A program made the position numbers and the translations under genes. From Microthrixaceae bacterium (lineage in GTDB: Bacteria; Actinomycetota; Acidimicrobiia; Acidimicrobiales; Microtrichaceae): 64,000 nucleotides of DNA. Positions 25,459-34,786 of the stretch are shown here, in pieces. Position 1 is the stretch's first letter; every line of letters starts with the position of its first letter. The notes under the pieces were generated by a model that saw only the letters and a list, made by a program, of their open reading frames with translations, made no database searches and had not been told where the DNA came from. Location of the stretch: positions 1 to 64,000 of the forward strand of contig JAMLGK010000014.1 in the NCBI GenBank assembly GCA_023957995.1. The letters run 5' to 3'.

Positions 25459-26589
25459 TCAATCCGGCTGGGACCCGAACGTGTTCTCGAGTGCCTCCAG
25501 GGCCAGCTCCCGACCCAGCTGGATCATGTCCGGGGCCCGGTGCATGTCGAGTGTGCGCGCAGCCCCCTTGGGCACCGAGATCAGCACGTCGGGTGGATAG
25601 GTGGCGAGGCGATGTCTGGTCAGAGCGCCCTGCATGGCCTCCAGGGACATCTGCATGATCTCCACCGAACCCAGCTCGTCGATCCGACTGTTCTCCGCCC
25701 TGGCTGACCGGTCGGCCTCGAGTCGGGCCCTGACCGAGTCCTCCACGTCCGAGGGGAGCCGCCGCCTCACCGTCGCCAGGAGATCGCTGTCGAACCACCG
25801 GGCGGCGGTGCCACGCAGTCGCTCGGACAGCTCGGCATCCTCGCTGTCCGTTGGCTCCCCCGCCGCACTCAACGACGAGGCGGACTGTGGACGGTTGGTC
25901 GTAGGTTCGCGACCGTTGAGGTTCACCGCCACCACGCGGTCGGCGCGTGCGGCTGTCACCGGCGCGACGGGCACCGGATCGAGCAGGCCGCCGTCGACGA
26001 GTACCCGGCCGTTGTGCACGACCGGCTGCACGAAACTCGGTATGGCCGTGGAGGCACGGATGGCCATCTCGAGCGGGCCCTTCTGGAACCACACCTCCCG
26101 GTGGGTGAGCAGGTCGACCGCGACCGCCGTGAAATCGATGGGGAGGTCCTCGATCGCCACATCGCCCACCAGGTCGCCGACGACCTTGAAGATCTTCTCT
26201 CCTCGTATCGCACCCTTGGACGACAACGACACGTCCATCAGCCGGAGGACCTCGAACTGGCCGAGACCCACCGCCCAGTCGGTGAAGTCATCGAGCCTGT
26301 CCGTGGCGAGCATCCCCCCCACCACCGCACCCATCGAGGAGCCCGAGACCGCCACGATGTCATAGCCCAGCTCCCGGAGGACCTGCACCACTCCGATGTG
26401 GGCGTAGCCCCGGGCACCTCCGCTACCGAGCACCAGCGCCACGGTGCCGGGCCCATCCTGGCGGGCACCGGCCCCAGATCCCTCAGCCCCCCGGTCAGCG
26501 GGCGGAGCCGGCGCGCCTGGGTCGGATGGCGGGATCTCAGGTGACTCCGGAGGGTCCGCGTTCTCAGGCGTTGCGGCGATAGCGACCAC
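25459..26589 (-). CDS. Patatin-like phospholipase (RssA/NTE-like)
   Basis: 376 aa. Gly-rich oxyanion motif GSGGARG near residue 55, nucleophile elbow SGSSMG (Ser near 85), and the dyad Asp in LVDGGLLDPVPV near 210. It is predicted to hydrolyse phospholipid or lysophospholipid esters. The N-terminal 45 residues are Pro/Ala-rich. GTG start with GAGG upstream, inside the last 26 bp of the IcmF gene, so it is co-transcribed with it. A link to acyl-CoA supply for the mutase is possible but unproven. Confidence 0.9.
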   Translation of the reverse strand: MVAIAATPENADPPESPEIPPSDPGAPAPPADRGAEGSGAGARQDGPGTVALVLGSGGARGYAHIGVVQVLRELGYDIVAVSGSSMGAVVGGMLATDRLDDFTDWAVGLGQFEVLRLMDVSLSSKGAIRGEKIFKVVGDLVGDVAIEDLPIDFTAVAVDLLTHREVWFQKGPLEMAIRASTAIPSFVQPVVHNGRVLVDGGLLDPVPVAPVTAARADRVVAVNLNGREPTTNRPQSASSLSAAGEPTDSEDAELSERLRGTAARWFDSDLLATVRRRLPSDVEDSVRARLEADRSARAENSRIDELGSVEIMQMSLEAMQGALTRHRLATYPPDVLISVPKGAARTLDMHRAPDMIQLGRELALEALENTFGSQPD

Positions 26590-29500
26590 CTACCTCGAAC
26601 AGGGTCTCCGTGATCTCACCGAGGGTGCAGCACCGCACTGCGTCCATCAGGGCGGCAAAGGTGTTCTCGCCCCCCAGCGCTGCGGCCGCCAACGCTTCGA
26701 GGGCGGGTTCGCTCGACCCGGCGTTCGCCGTGCGGAACCCTTCGACGTGGTCGAGTCTCGTGGCCTTCTCCGCGTCATCGGAGCGCCGGAGCTCCGCTTC
26801 GGGCCGATCTGCTGAGTCCCAGCCGGGAGGCCGGAACGTGTTCACACCGACGATGGGAAGGCTGCCGTCGTGCTTGGCGTGCTCGTAGTGCATCGACTCG
26901 TCCTGGATCCGACCGCGCTGGTACCCGGTCTCCATCGCACCCAACACGCCGCCGCGTTCGCTGATGCGGTCCAGCTCCCCGAGCACCGCCGACTCGACGA
27001 GGTCGGTCAGCTCCTCGACGATGAAGGAACCCTGCAGGGGATTGTCGTTGTACGCCAGACCCCATTCCCGGTTGATGATCAGCTGGATCGCCATGGCGCG
27101 GCGCACCGAGTCGTCGGTAGGAGTGGTCAGGGCCTCGTCGAAGGCGTTGGTGTGCAGGCTGTTGGCGTTGTCGTAGATCGCGCAGAGGGCCTGAAGGGTG
27201 GTGCGGATGTCGTTGAAGGCCATCTCCTGCGCGTGCAGCGACCGCCCGGAGGTCTGCACGTGGTACTTCAGCTTCTGGCTCCGCTCCGAGGCGCCGTAGC
27301 GGTCCCGCATGGCTATCGCCCAGATGCGCCGTGCCACCCGGCCGAGCACGGTGTACTCGGGGTCCATTCCGTTGGAGAAGAAGAACGAGAGGTTGGGCGC
27401 GAAGTCGTCGACGTCCATGCCGCGGGCCAGGTACGCCTCCACGTAGGTGAAGCCGTTGGACAGGGTGAACGCGAGTTGGCTGATCGGGTTCGCCCCCGCT
27501 TCGGCGATGTGGTAGCCGGAGATCGAGACCGAGTAGAAGCGCCGCACCTCGTTGTCGATGAACCACTGCTGCATGTCAGCCATCATCGAGAGCGCGAACT
27601 CGGTGGAGAGGATGCAGGTGTTCTGCCCCTGGTCCTCCTTGAGGATGTCGGCCTGGACCGTGCCCCTGACCCGCTTCAGCACCTCGGCCGGGTCGAGCTC
27701 GGGGTGCTGGTCGATGGCGGTGTTCAGGAACATCGCCAGGATGGCCGGTGCAGGCCCGTTGATCGTCATCGACACCGAGGTCGACGGATCCACGAGATCG
27801 AAGCCGTCATAGAGCGCCTTCATGTCGTCCAGGGTCGCCACCGACACTCCCGACGTGCCCACCTTTCCGTAGATGTCCGGGCGTTCGGAGGGATCGGCCC
27901 CGTAGAGGGTCACGCTGTCGAACGCGGTGGAGAGCCGGGTTGCCGGTTGGCCCTCGGCCAGGAGATGGAACCTGCGGTTGGTCCGCTCGGGACCACCCTC
28001 GCCGGCGAACATCCGGGTCGGGTCCTCGTCGTCCCTCCGGGTCTCGAACGAACCACCCGTGAAGGGGAACCTGCCGGGCAGGTTCTCGGCGCGCAACCAG
28101 CGATACCGGTCCGCGTCGCCACTCAGGCGTGGCAGGGCCACCCTCGACACCGGTGTGCCGGCCAACGAGGTGCGCGTGGGCCGATCCGCTCCCGACAGAC
28201 GACTCGCGTCGGAGTCGTAGCGGGCGAGTAGCTCCCCGGTCTCCTCCGACATTTCCCCCTGTCGGACTTCGATCAACTGGTCCACATCACCCGTGGGGGC
28301 CCCGGAGGCCTGGAGTGCCGACTCTGCGAACCGGAGGTGATCGAGTGCTTCGACCACTTCGGCCTGTTCGGCGGTCTGCTGGTGGTAGTCCCTGACCGTC
28401 GTTGCGATCTCGGCCAGGTAGCGCTGGCGTTGGGCGGGCACCACCACGGAGATCCCGCTCGAGGTACGACCCCGGACCTGTTCCAGCCGCGGCTCACCGA
28501 AGTGCAGACCGGCCTCGGAGAGCACGGTCCGGAGATGCTGGTACAGAGCGGTCACCCCGTCGTCGTTGAACCGCGAGGCCACGGTGCCGAAGACCGGCAT
28601 CTCGTCCTCGCGACCCCACTCCTCGCGGTTGCGCGCCATCTGCCGCCTCACGTCCCGAAGCGCGTCCATCGCCCCCCGGCGTTCGAACTTGTTGATCGCC
28701 ACGACGTCGGCTGCGTCGAGCATCTCGATCTTCTCCAGCTGCGAGGCGGCACCGAACTCCGGGGTCATGACGTACAGCGACACGTCGGCCACCCCTGTCA
28801 CCGCGGCGTCACCCTGACCGATGCCGGGCGTCTCCACCACCACCAGGTCGTAGCCCGCGGCGGCACAGACCTCGACCATGTGGGGCACGCATGGCGGCAC
28901 CTCGGATCCCGAGTCGCGGGTGCCGACCGATCGGAAGTAGATCTGCGCCGAGTCGATCGAGTTCATCCTGATCCGGTCGCCGAGAAGAGCGCCTCCGGAA
29001 CGGCGGCGGTTCGGGTCCACGGCGATGACGGCGACCGACAACTTCTCCTGTGTGTCCAGACGGATCCTGCGCAGCAGTTCGTCGGTGAGCGATGACTTGC
29101 CCGACCCACCGGTGCCGGTCACCCCCAGCACCGGGGTGCCCTTCGCAGCGGCGCTGCCGGCGAGGGGGTCCGGCACCTCGAGGCCGGCCTCCAATGCGCT
29201 GAGGGCCTGCGCGAGCGCACCGGTGGAGCCGCCGAGGACTGCCTCGGGGTCGATCCGGTGCTCCACCGGACGATCGCAATCGGCGATGATCGTGTTGACC
29301 ATCGGCGCCAGGCCCATCCGCTGACCGTCCTCGGGAGAGAAGATCCGCACACCCCGACGGGCCAACGTCTCGATCTCATCCGGTGAGATCACTCCCCCGC
29401 CCCCGCCGTAGACACGGACCTCGGGTGCACCCCGCTCGGCCAGCAGCTCCACCAGATAGCTGAAGTACTCGACATGGCCGCCCTGGTAGGAGGACACCGC

Positions 29501-29716
29501 CACCGCGTCGGCATCCTCCTCGATCGCTGCGGTCACGACGTCGTCCACAGACCGGTTGTGACCGAGGTGGATGACCTCCGCACCCTGGGACTGGAGGATC
29601 CGCCGCATGATGTTGATGGCGGCGTCGTGGCCGTCGAACAGCGATGTGGCGGTCACCACGCGAACAGGCCTCGACGGGATGTGCAGTTCCCCCGCGGGGT
29701 GCTCCGTTGGTGCCAT
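26564..29716 (-). CDS. icmF: Fused acyl-CoA mutase IcmF (isobutyryl-CoA mutase type)
   Basis: From ATG 29716, 1050 aa with the IcmF order. An N-terminal cobalamin domain has FDGHDA (D28, H30), SSYQGG near 75 and GGGGG near 104. A MeaB-like GTPase follows (GVTGTGGSGKSS near 200; NKFERRGAMDAL later), then a linker and a mutase large domain (about 545-1040). It should rearrange isobutyryl-CoA and butyryl-CoA, or related short branched acyl-CoAs, using adenosylcobalamin. Exact substrate (isobutyryl, isovaleryl/pivalyl) cannot be told by eye. An upstream in-frame ATG at 29764 lies inside a 24-bp inverted copy of the gene's own sequence. Overlaps the patatin gene. Confidence 0.93.
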   Translation of the reverse strand: MAPTEHPAGELHIPSRPVRVVTATSLFDGHDAAINIMRRILQSQGAEVIHLGHNRSVDDVVTAAIEEDADAVAVSSYQGGHVEYFSYLVELLAERGAPEVRVYGGGGGVISPDEIETLARRGVRIFSPEDGQRMGLAPMVNTIIADCDRPVEHRIDPEAVLGGSTGALAQALSALEAGLEVPDPLAGSAAAKGTPVLGVTGTGGSGKSSLTDELLRRIRLDTQEKLSVAVIAVDPNRRRSGGALLGDRIRMNSIDSAQIYFRSVGTRDSGSEVPPCVPHMVEVCAAAGYDLVVVETPGIGQGDAAVTGVADVSLYVMTPEFGAASQLEKIEMLDAADVVAINKFERRGAMDALRDVRRQMARNREEWGREDEMPVFGTVASRFNDDGVTALYQHLRTVLSEAGLHFGEPRLEQVRGRTSSGISVVVPAQRQRYLAEIATTVRDYHQQTAEQAEVVEALDHLRFAESALQASGAPTGDVDQLIEVRQGEMSEETGELLARYDSDASRLSGADRPTRTSLAGTPVSRVALPRLSGDADRYRWLRAENLPGRFPFTGGSFETRRDDEDPTRMFAGEGGPERTNRRFHLLAEGQPATRLSTAFDSVTLYGADPSERPDIYGKVGTSGVSVATLDDMKALYDGFDLVDPSTSVSMTINGPAPAILAMFLNTAIDQHPELDPAEVLKRVRGTVQADILKEDQGQNTCILSTEFALSMMADMQQWFIDNEVRRFYSVSISGYHIAEAGANPISQLAFTLSNGFTYVEAYLARGMDVDDFAPNLSFFFSNGMDPEYTVLGRVARRIWAIAMRDRYGASERSQKLKYHVQTSGRSLHAQEMAFNDIRTTLQALCAIYDNANSLHTNAFDEALTTPTDDSVRRAMAIQLIINREWGLAYNDNPLQGSFIVEELTDLVESAVLGELDRISERGGVLGAMETGYQRGRIQDESMHYEHAKHDGSLPIVGVNTFRPPGWDSADRPEAELRRSDDAEKATRLDHVEGFRTANAGSSEPALEALAAAALGGENTFAALMDAVRCCTLGEITETLFEVGGRYRRNA
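29453..29476. repeat. 24-bp inverted repeat, arm inside the IcmF gene
   Basis: On the minus strand this encodes the conserved HVEYFSYL of the cobalamin domain (residues 81-88). An exact reverse-complement copy lies at 29762-29785. Confidence 0.95.
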
Positions 29717-29761
29717 GTCCCGAGGATAGAGCCGCGCGCCACCAGCAGGATTTTCCACGGA

Positions 29762-29785
29762 CATGTCGAGTACTTCAGCTATCTG
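29762..29785. repeat. 24-bp inverted repeat, displaced copy upstream of IcmF
   Basis: CATGTCGAGTACTTCAGCTA followed by TCTG reads on the plus strand here and on the minus strand at 29453-29476, with 285 bp between the arms. Located between the VanY-like gene stop (29792) and the IcmF start. Confidence 0.95.
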
Positions 29786-29791
29786 CTGGTG

Positions 29792-30586
29792 CTACTTGAT
29801 GCAGCGCCCCGCCTGGCCGAGACGCTGGAGCTGCGGGCGGTACTCGAAGTGCCAGGGTTCGGACCGCACGGTGCTACACCAGCCGTTCGCCCGCAGGAAC
29901 CCCGCGTCGACGCCGTAGGAGCGCGGTCCCCAGTCCTCCAGGTCGACCGCCAGGCCCCATTCGTGCTTCGAGGTTCCCGGACGTGCGGCACCCGAACCGA
30001 ACACCGCGCGCAGGCACACCTGTTCGTCGCGGCTCCGCCAGGTGGATCGGAACCAGATCGTGCGAGCCTGCACGGGCACCTGCTCCGGCGGCACACCGAA
30101 CTGCCCGTAGTTGTGGAACGCGAGGGCTTCCTTGCCGTCCATCGCCGCCTTCAGCGAGGCGATCGCATCTGGCGACATCCCCCAGTGCCAGATGCGGCCC
30201 GCAGTGCACTCGCAGCGTTCGCGCTGGCCGTTGGCGTTGATCGTCGTGCGCGCCTCGTACTTCTGTTGCGACGGGTCCAGCTGCTCCGAGCCCGGCTCGT
30301 AGGGCCGCCCCTCCGGCTCGGAATCGGCGCTGCCGCCGTCACAGGCCCCCGCACCCGCTTCCGGAGCAGATCCGAAGACGGCCAGCAGCGCGAACGCCGA
30401 CAGGACCGCGGCCGAACGCAGGCCCACCCGGGGGCCACGGCCACCGGCCGAAGGACCCACAGCGCCTGAGCTCCCCACCGCGGTCGACTCCGCGACCGGG
30501 TGTGGCTCTCGGGCCCTGAACAGATGAACCCTGAACAGATGAAGAGGCCTACCCACACGCATGAACAACTCCCACCTAGGTTCCAC
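29792..30586 (-). CDS. D-alanyl-D-alanine carboxypeptidase, VanY/M15 family
   Basis: 264 aa, exported. An N-terminal hydrophobic segment (SAAVLSAFALLAVFGSAPEAGA, about 58-80) looks like a signal peptide; the true start is probably downstream of the ATG at 30586. The peptidase zinc site is clear: SKHEWGLAVDLEDW (His and Asp ligands) and SEPWHFEYR (catalytic Glu and His ligand). It should trim D-Ala from peptidoglycan stem peptides. The N-terminal HLFRVHLFRA comes from a 15-bp DNA repeat. Confidence 0.88.
   Translation of the reverse strand: MEPRWELFMRVGRPLHLFRVHLFRAREPHPVAESTAVGSSGAVGPSAGGRGPRVGLRSAAVLSAFALLAVFGSAPEAGAGACDGGSADSEPEGRPYEPGSEQLDPSQQKYEARTTINANGQRERCECTAGRIWHWGMSPDAIASLKAAMDGKEALAFHNYGQFGVPPEQVPVQARTIWFRSTWRSRDEQVCLRAVFGSGAARPGTSKHEWGLAVDLEDWGPRSYGVDAGFLRANGWCSTVRSEPWHFEYRPQLQRLGQAGRCIK
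30514..30543. repeat. 15-bp exact tandem repeat near the VanY gene start
   Basis: CCCTGAACAGATGAA occurs twice in tandem (30514, 30529). If the start at 30586 is used it encodes a duplicated HLFR pentad. Confidence 0.93.
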
Positions 30587-30620
30587 CCGTCGGGAATCGT
30601 ACCCCGGCCGGGCGCTCCCA

Positions 30621-32237
30621 TCAGCGCCAGCGGAGTTGTTTCAGGGCACGCAGCGAAACCGTCATGATCCGTGCGAAGGCGCGATCGTCGATCAGACCGG
30701 GCACGGCGGCCAGGTTCATGAGCCGCTGGTGCGCGATGGTCTGCACCTCGGTGTACTTGGTCAGGCCGCCCTCGCCGTGGCGGCGACCCATCCCCGAATC
30801 GCCCATGCCACCCATCGGAGCGTCCACGCTTCCCCACGCCGCAGCGTAGGCCTCGTTGACATTGACCGTGCCGGCCCTCAACCGTGCCGCCACCTCACGC
30901 CCCCTGGCGCCGTTGCGGGTCCACACGCTCGCGCTCAGCCCGTAGTCGGTGTCGTTGGCCCACGCGATGGCCTCCTCGACATCGGCGTAGCGGTAGAGCG
31001 ACACCACAGGTCCGAAGGTCTCCTGCGCGAAGCACAGCATCTCGTCGGTGGTGCCGGTGAGCACGGTCGGTTCGAAGAAGAACGGGCCGAGGTCCGGACG
31101 TGGGGAACCGCCGGTCAGAACGGTGGCGCCGGCCTCCTTGGCGTCCTGCACATGGCGACTGGTCACCTCCAGCTGTTCTGCGGATGTCAGCGATCCCATC
31201 TGGGTCGAGAAGTCGAATGCCGGGCCGCTGGCCATCTGCTCCACAGCGCTGACGAAGCGCGGCACGAACCGGTCCCAGATGGCGTCCGCGACATACATCC
31301 GTTCGATCGAGATGCAGAGCTGGCCACTCGAGGAGAAACAGGCACGCGTCGCGCCCTCGACAGCTCGGTCCAGGTCCGCATCGTCCATCACGATCATCGC
31401 GTTCTTGCCTCCGAGTTCGGCCGAGCAGTCGATCAGACGCTGGCCGCACTCCGATGCGATCCGGCGACCCGATTCGGTCGAGCCGGTGAACATCACGTAG
31501 TCGGCGATGTCGAGCAGCGGCGTGCCGATCGCGGAGCCACGGCCGAGCACGATCTGCCAGAGGTCCTCGGGAACGCCGGAGCGGACCGCGAGGTCTCGTG
31601 CGAAGAGTGCCGTCAGCGCTGTCTGGTTGTCGGGCTTCTGCACCACCGCGTTACCGGCCAGCAGCGCCGGGATGGCGTCGCCGGCGGCAAGGCTCAGCGG
31701 ATAGTTCCACGGCGAGATGACGGTGACGACGCCCTTCGGATGACGGACCTCGCGAACGGCCGTGAGACCCGGTATGACACCCGAGCGCGATCGTGGAGCG
31801 AGCAGGCCCGGAGCACTGCGGGCGTAGTAGCGACAGGTGATGGCGATGTCCGCCACCTCGAGGTAGGCGTCGCGACGGGCCTTGCCGTTCTCGAGCTGGA
31901 TGAGGTCCATCAGTGTTTCCTGGTGGTCGAGCACCAGGTCGTGCATGCGGAGGAAGACCTCCGCGCGCTCACGCACCGGACGGGCCGCCCACACCCTCTG
32001 GGCCTCCAGTGCCCTGTCGCGTGCTGCGAGAACATCGGCTGGCTCGCACTGTGGAAGCGTCGCCACAGCATCGCCGTCGAACGGGGCGTGTGTGGTCACG
32101 GGTGATCCACCCGCGGTGTGGACCGACCGGCTGAGTCGCTCGATCAACGCAGGGGTGATCGAGGCGGGGCGGGCAATCCTGTCTCTGCGGGCACCGCCGC
32201 TGGCGAGGCCGTCCTGTCGGTCTGTTGTAGCTGTCAT
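30621..32237 (-). CDS. gabD2: Succinate-semialdehyde dehydrogenase (NADP+), GabD2-like aldehyde dehydrogenase
   Basis: 538 aa from ATG 32237. Aldehyde dehydrogenase motifs: SPWNYPLSLAAGDAIPALLA, FTGSTESGRRIA (cofactor), SAELGGKNAMIV (catalytic Glu near 274) and SSGQLCISIERMYV (catalytic Cys near 306). APMGGMGDSGMGRRHGEGGL near the C-terminus matches mycobacterial GabD2. It would oxidise succinic semialdehyde or a similar aldehyde to the acid. A glutamate decarboxylase lies at 42-43 kb; together with a transaminase they could form a GABA shunt, but no transaminase is in the window. Confidence 0.9.
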   Translation of the reverse strand: MTATTDRQDGLASGGARRDRIARPASITPALIERLSRSVHTAGGSPVTTHAPFDGDAVATLPQCEPADVLAARDRALEAQRVWAARPVRERAEVFLRMHDLVLDHQETLMDLIQLENGKARRDAYLEVADIAITCRYYARSAPGLLAPRSRSGVIPGLTAVREVRHPKGVVTVISPWNYPLSLAAGDAIPALLAGNAVVQKPDNQTALTALFARDLAVRSGVPEDLWQIVLGRGSAIGTPLLDIADYVMFTGSTESGRRIASECGQRLIDCSAELGGKNAMIVMDDADLDRAVEGATRACFSSSGQLCISIERMYVADAIWDRFVPRFVSAVEQMASGPAFDFSTQMGSLTSAEQLEVTSRHVQDAKEAGATVLTGGSPRPDLGPFFFEPTVLTGTTDEMLCFAQETFGPVVSLYRYADVEEAIAWANDTDYGLSASVWTRNGARGREVAARLRAGTVNVNEAYAAAWGSVDAPMGGMGDSGMGRRHGEGGLTKYTEVQTIAHQRLMNLAAVPGLIDDRAFARIMTVSLRALKQLRWR

Positions 32238-32370
32238 GTCCGGACTCCGGTCCTCGGTGGTCACCGCGATCCTGCTACCGGCGTCGGGGTACCGCAAGGC
32301 TCGAGGTGGCAATCGGAGCCGGGGCCGGTTTCCCGGTCGCGTTGCGACGTGGGTAGCTTTCGATACGCCC

Positions 32371-33972
32371 ATGACCACGCTCGACGTTCCACCCCCAGAC
32401 ATCACCCGGGGTGCCGTCGCGGACCTGCGGCACACGCGCCAACGGCGCCGTCTGGGCGACACCCAGTGGGGCGAACTGGCGTACCGCGTCTACACCACCG
32501 CGTTCTTCTGCCTCGTCATCGTGATCATGATCTCCGGCGCCATCGGCGATGACCCGGTGTCACCGTCCGCTGTGGTCGACATCGCGGAGCTCGGACCCAA
32601 ATGGGCGGGCCTGCTGCTGTCGCTGGTGATCCTGGGAGGGGTGCGCTCGGGATCCCGAGGAGGTCCGCTGGCACTGGAGGCCGCCGACGTTCAGCACCTC
32701 CTGCTGTCGCCCGCCGACCGGACCACGACACTTCGCCGACCGACCCTCGGACTCCTCGGCTACGGGATCTTCACCGGCACCGCCGTCATGGCGGTGACCG
32801 GGTCGTTCATCTCGCAGCGCGTTCCCGGAGGCACCGCCGAGTTCGTGTGGGCGGGTGCCCTGTTCGGTGCGGTGCTCACCGCCACCATGTTCGGGTCCGC
32901 CCTGCTCACCTGCTCACGGCTGCTCCCGCGCTGGTTGCTGATCGGAACGGCCTGGATCCTGTTGGCCTGGTCGGTGGCCGACATAGCGGACCGTGTTCCG
33001 GGCTCGCCCACCTCGCTGGCAGGCGATCTCCTGTTCTGGCCCATGCGCAGGGGAACACCCGGCCTCGCCTGGGTCGCCGTGGCGATCGTGCTCGTGGTCG
33101 TCGGCACGCTGACCGTGGGGGGTCTGTCGATCGAGGCCGCCCGGCGCCGCACCCAGCTCGTCGGTCAGCTGCGTTTCGCCGTCACCCAACAGGACCTCCG
33201 ATCGGTGGTGCTGCTGCGACGACAGCTGGCTTCCGAAGTACCCAGGAACAGGCGCTGGTTCCCGGTCCCGGCGCTCGTGGCCAGGAAGTGGCCCATCTTC
33301 GGCCGTGACCTCCACAGCGTGAGCCACTGGCCCCTGATCCGTATCGCCCGGGTGACCGTGCTCGTGTGCGGCGCTGCGCTGGCGGCCCGGGCGATGTTCT
33401 CCGGAACTACCCCCCTGCTCGTCGTGGCGGGTGCTGCCACGTTCATCGCAGCCACCGATGCGACCGAGGGGCTCTCCCAGGAGGTCGACCACCCGACGCT
33501 GCTGGAGTCCTATCCGATGGCCCAGGGTGACGTGTTGTTGCGACACCTCGTGGCTCCCTGTGTCGTGATGGCTCTGGCGGGATGTCTCGGGCTCGCGGTC
33601 ACCTATGCCTTCGACCCGTCCACCGAAGTGCTCCGGGTGGGTGCGATCGGCCTGTTGACGGCCTCGCTGAGCGCTGTGGCGGGCGCGGCGATCAGCATCG
33701 TCTCCCAGATCGAGGTCGACACCGGATCCGACGTGCTCATGACACCCGAAGTGGCGGGTCCGCGTCTCGTGATACGCACGGTCTGGCCACCGCTGGTCGC
33801 TGTCGCCGGGTTCCTCCCGGTGCTGGTGGCCGCCAACGTCGGGTCGGGAGATCCCGCGTCTGCCGCTGCGGTGACCGCCCTTCCCGTGCTGATGCTGGTG
33901 GCGGCGGTGTTCGGGTGGGTCCGCTTCCGCGACAACATCCATGCCTCCATGGCCGAAGCGATGCCGGGTTAG
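32371..33972 (+). CDS. DUF6297-like multi-spanning membrane protein (probable ABC permease partner)
   Basis: 533 aa with roughly ten hydrophobic segments and a cytoplasmic loop rich in Arg. I recognise it as similar to the actinobacterial DUF6297 proteins, which are encoded next to an ABC ATPase. The ATPase gene follows after 26 bp here, so it is probably the membrane part of that transporter. Substrate unknown. ATG 32371 is 133 bp from the divergent gabD2 start. Confidence 0.7.
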   Translation: MTTLDVPPPDITRGAVADLRHTRQRRRLGDTQWGELAYRVYTTAFFCLVIVIMISGAIGDDPVSPSAVVDIAELGPKWAGLLLSLVILGGVRSGSRGGPLALEAADVQHLLLSPADRTTTLRRPTLGLLGYGIFTGTAVMAVTGSFISQRVPGGTAEFVWAGALFGAVLTATMFGSALLTCSRLLPRWLLIGTAWILLAWSVADIADRVPGSPTSLAGDLLFWPMRRGTPGLAWVAVAIVLVVVGTLTVGGLSIEAARRRTQLVGQLRFAVTQQDLRSVVLLRRQLASEVPRNRRWFPVPALVARKWPIFGRDLHSVSHWPLIRIARVTVLVCGAALAARAMFSGTTPLLVVAGAATFIAATDATEGLSQEVDHPTLLESYPMAQGDVLLRHLVAPCVVMALAGCLGLAVTYAFDPSTEVLRVGAIGLLTASLSAVAGAAISIVSQIEVDTGSDVLMTPEVAGPRLVIRTVWPPLVAVAGFLPVLVAANVGSGDPASAAAVTALPVLMLVAAVFGWVRFRDNIHASMAEAMPG

Positions 33973-33998
33973 ACAGCGATGCCCCTACAGGAGATCTG

Positions 33999-34724
33999 AT
34001 GGCCAAGCGACGCAAGAGCAAGTCCGCCAAGCCCACCGTCGCGGCGGTGAGCACCCACGGCCTGGAGAAGACCTACGGTGAGGTGACCGCGCTCGCGGAG
34101 ATCGATCTCGAGGTCCCACAGGGAGAGGCGGTCGTGCTGGTCGGCCACAACGGCTCGGGCAAGTCGACCCTGCTCGGCCTGTTGGCCGGAACCATGGAAC
34201 CCACCGACGGTTCGGTGGAGATATCGGGATCCGCGCCCGATTCCACCAAGGCCCGGATGCGACGGTCCTGGCTGCCCGACAACCCCGTGCTCTACGACGA
34301 TCTCACGGTGAAGGAGCACCTGGAGTACGTGTCGAGACTCCATGGCGGCGCCGGCGACGAGGAACTCCTGGACACGCTCATAGAGCGCCTCGGCCTGTAC
34401 GAGCGTCGCGACAACCTGCCATCACAGTTCAGCCGCGGCCTCAGGCAGAAGACCGCCATCGCCGTGGCCATGTGTCGGCCGTTCTCCCTGCTCCTGGTGG
34501 ACGAGCCGTTCGTCGGCCTCGATTCGAGCGGCCGCGCAACCATGCTCGACCTGCTCGACGAGGCAGCATCCGGGGGTGCCACGCTCATCGTGGCGACCCA
34601 CGACCCCGATGTGATCGACCGGTTCGACCGCGGCCTGGTGATGTCCAACGGAGAACTGACCTGGGACGGGCCGGCTTCAGAACTCCGGGATCACCTCGGA
34701 AGCAGCGTCCCCCACCCTGACTGA
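33999..34724 (+). CDS. ABC transporter ATP-binding protein
   Basis: 241 aa, CAGGAG before the ATG. Walker A GHNGSGKST near residue 49, a degenerate signature FSRGLRQKTAIA in place of LSGGQ, Walker B LLLVDEPFVGLD and switch His in ATHDPDV. The FSRGL-Q type is common in exporters of the ABC-2/bacitracin-like class. It pairs with the preceding membrane protein. Confidence 0.92.
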   Translation: MAKRRKSKSAKPTVAAVSTHGLEKTYGEVTALAEIDLEVPQGEAVVLVGHNGSGKSTLLGLLAGTMEPTDGSVEISGSAPDSTKARMRRSWLPDNPVLYDDLTVKEHLEYVSRLHGGAGDEELLDTLIERLGLYERRDNLPSQFSRGLRQKTAIAVAMCRPFSLLLVDEPFVGLDSSGRATMLDLLDEAASGGATLIVATHDPDVIDRFDRGLVMSNGELTWDGPASELRDHLGSSVPHPD

Positions 34725-34786
34725 ACACCCCGGCCAGGACCGACCACCGGCGCCGGTCGTGCGGCCCCACCCGGTGCACGGGATGC

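Noticed and set aside
29453..29785. The 24-bp inverted pair as ends of an insertion sequence
   Set aside because: The inner 285 bp is icmF coding and leader sequence with no transposase, and no target duplication is seen.
32238..32462. N-terminal extension of the GabD2-like gene to a frame start at 32462
   Set aside because: It would overlap the start of the divergent membrane-protein gene; ALDH homology begins after Met at 32237.
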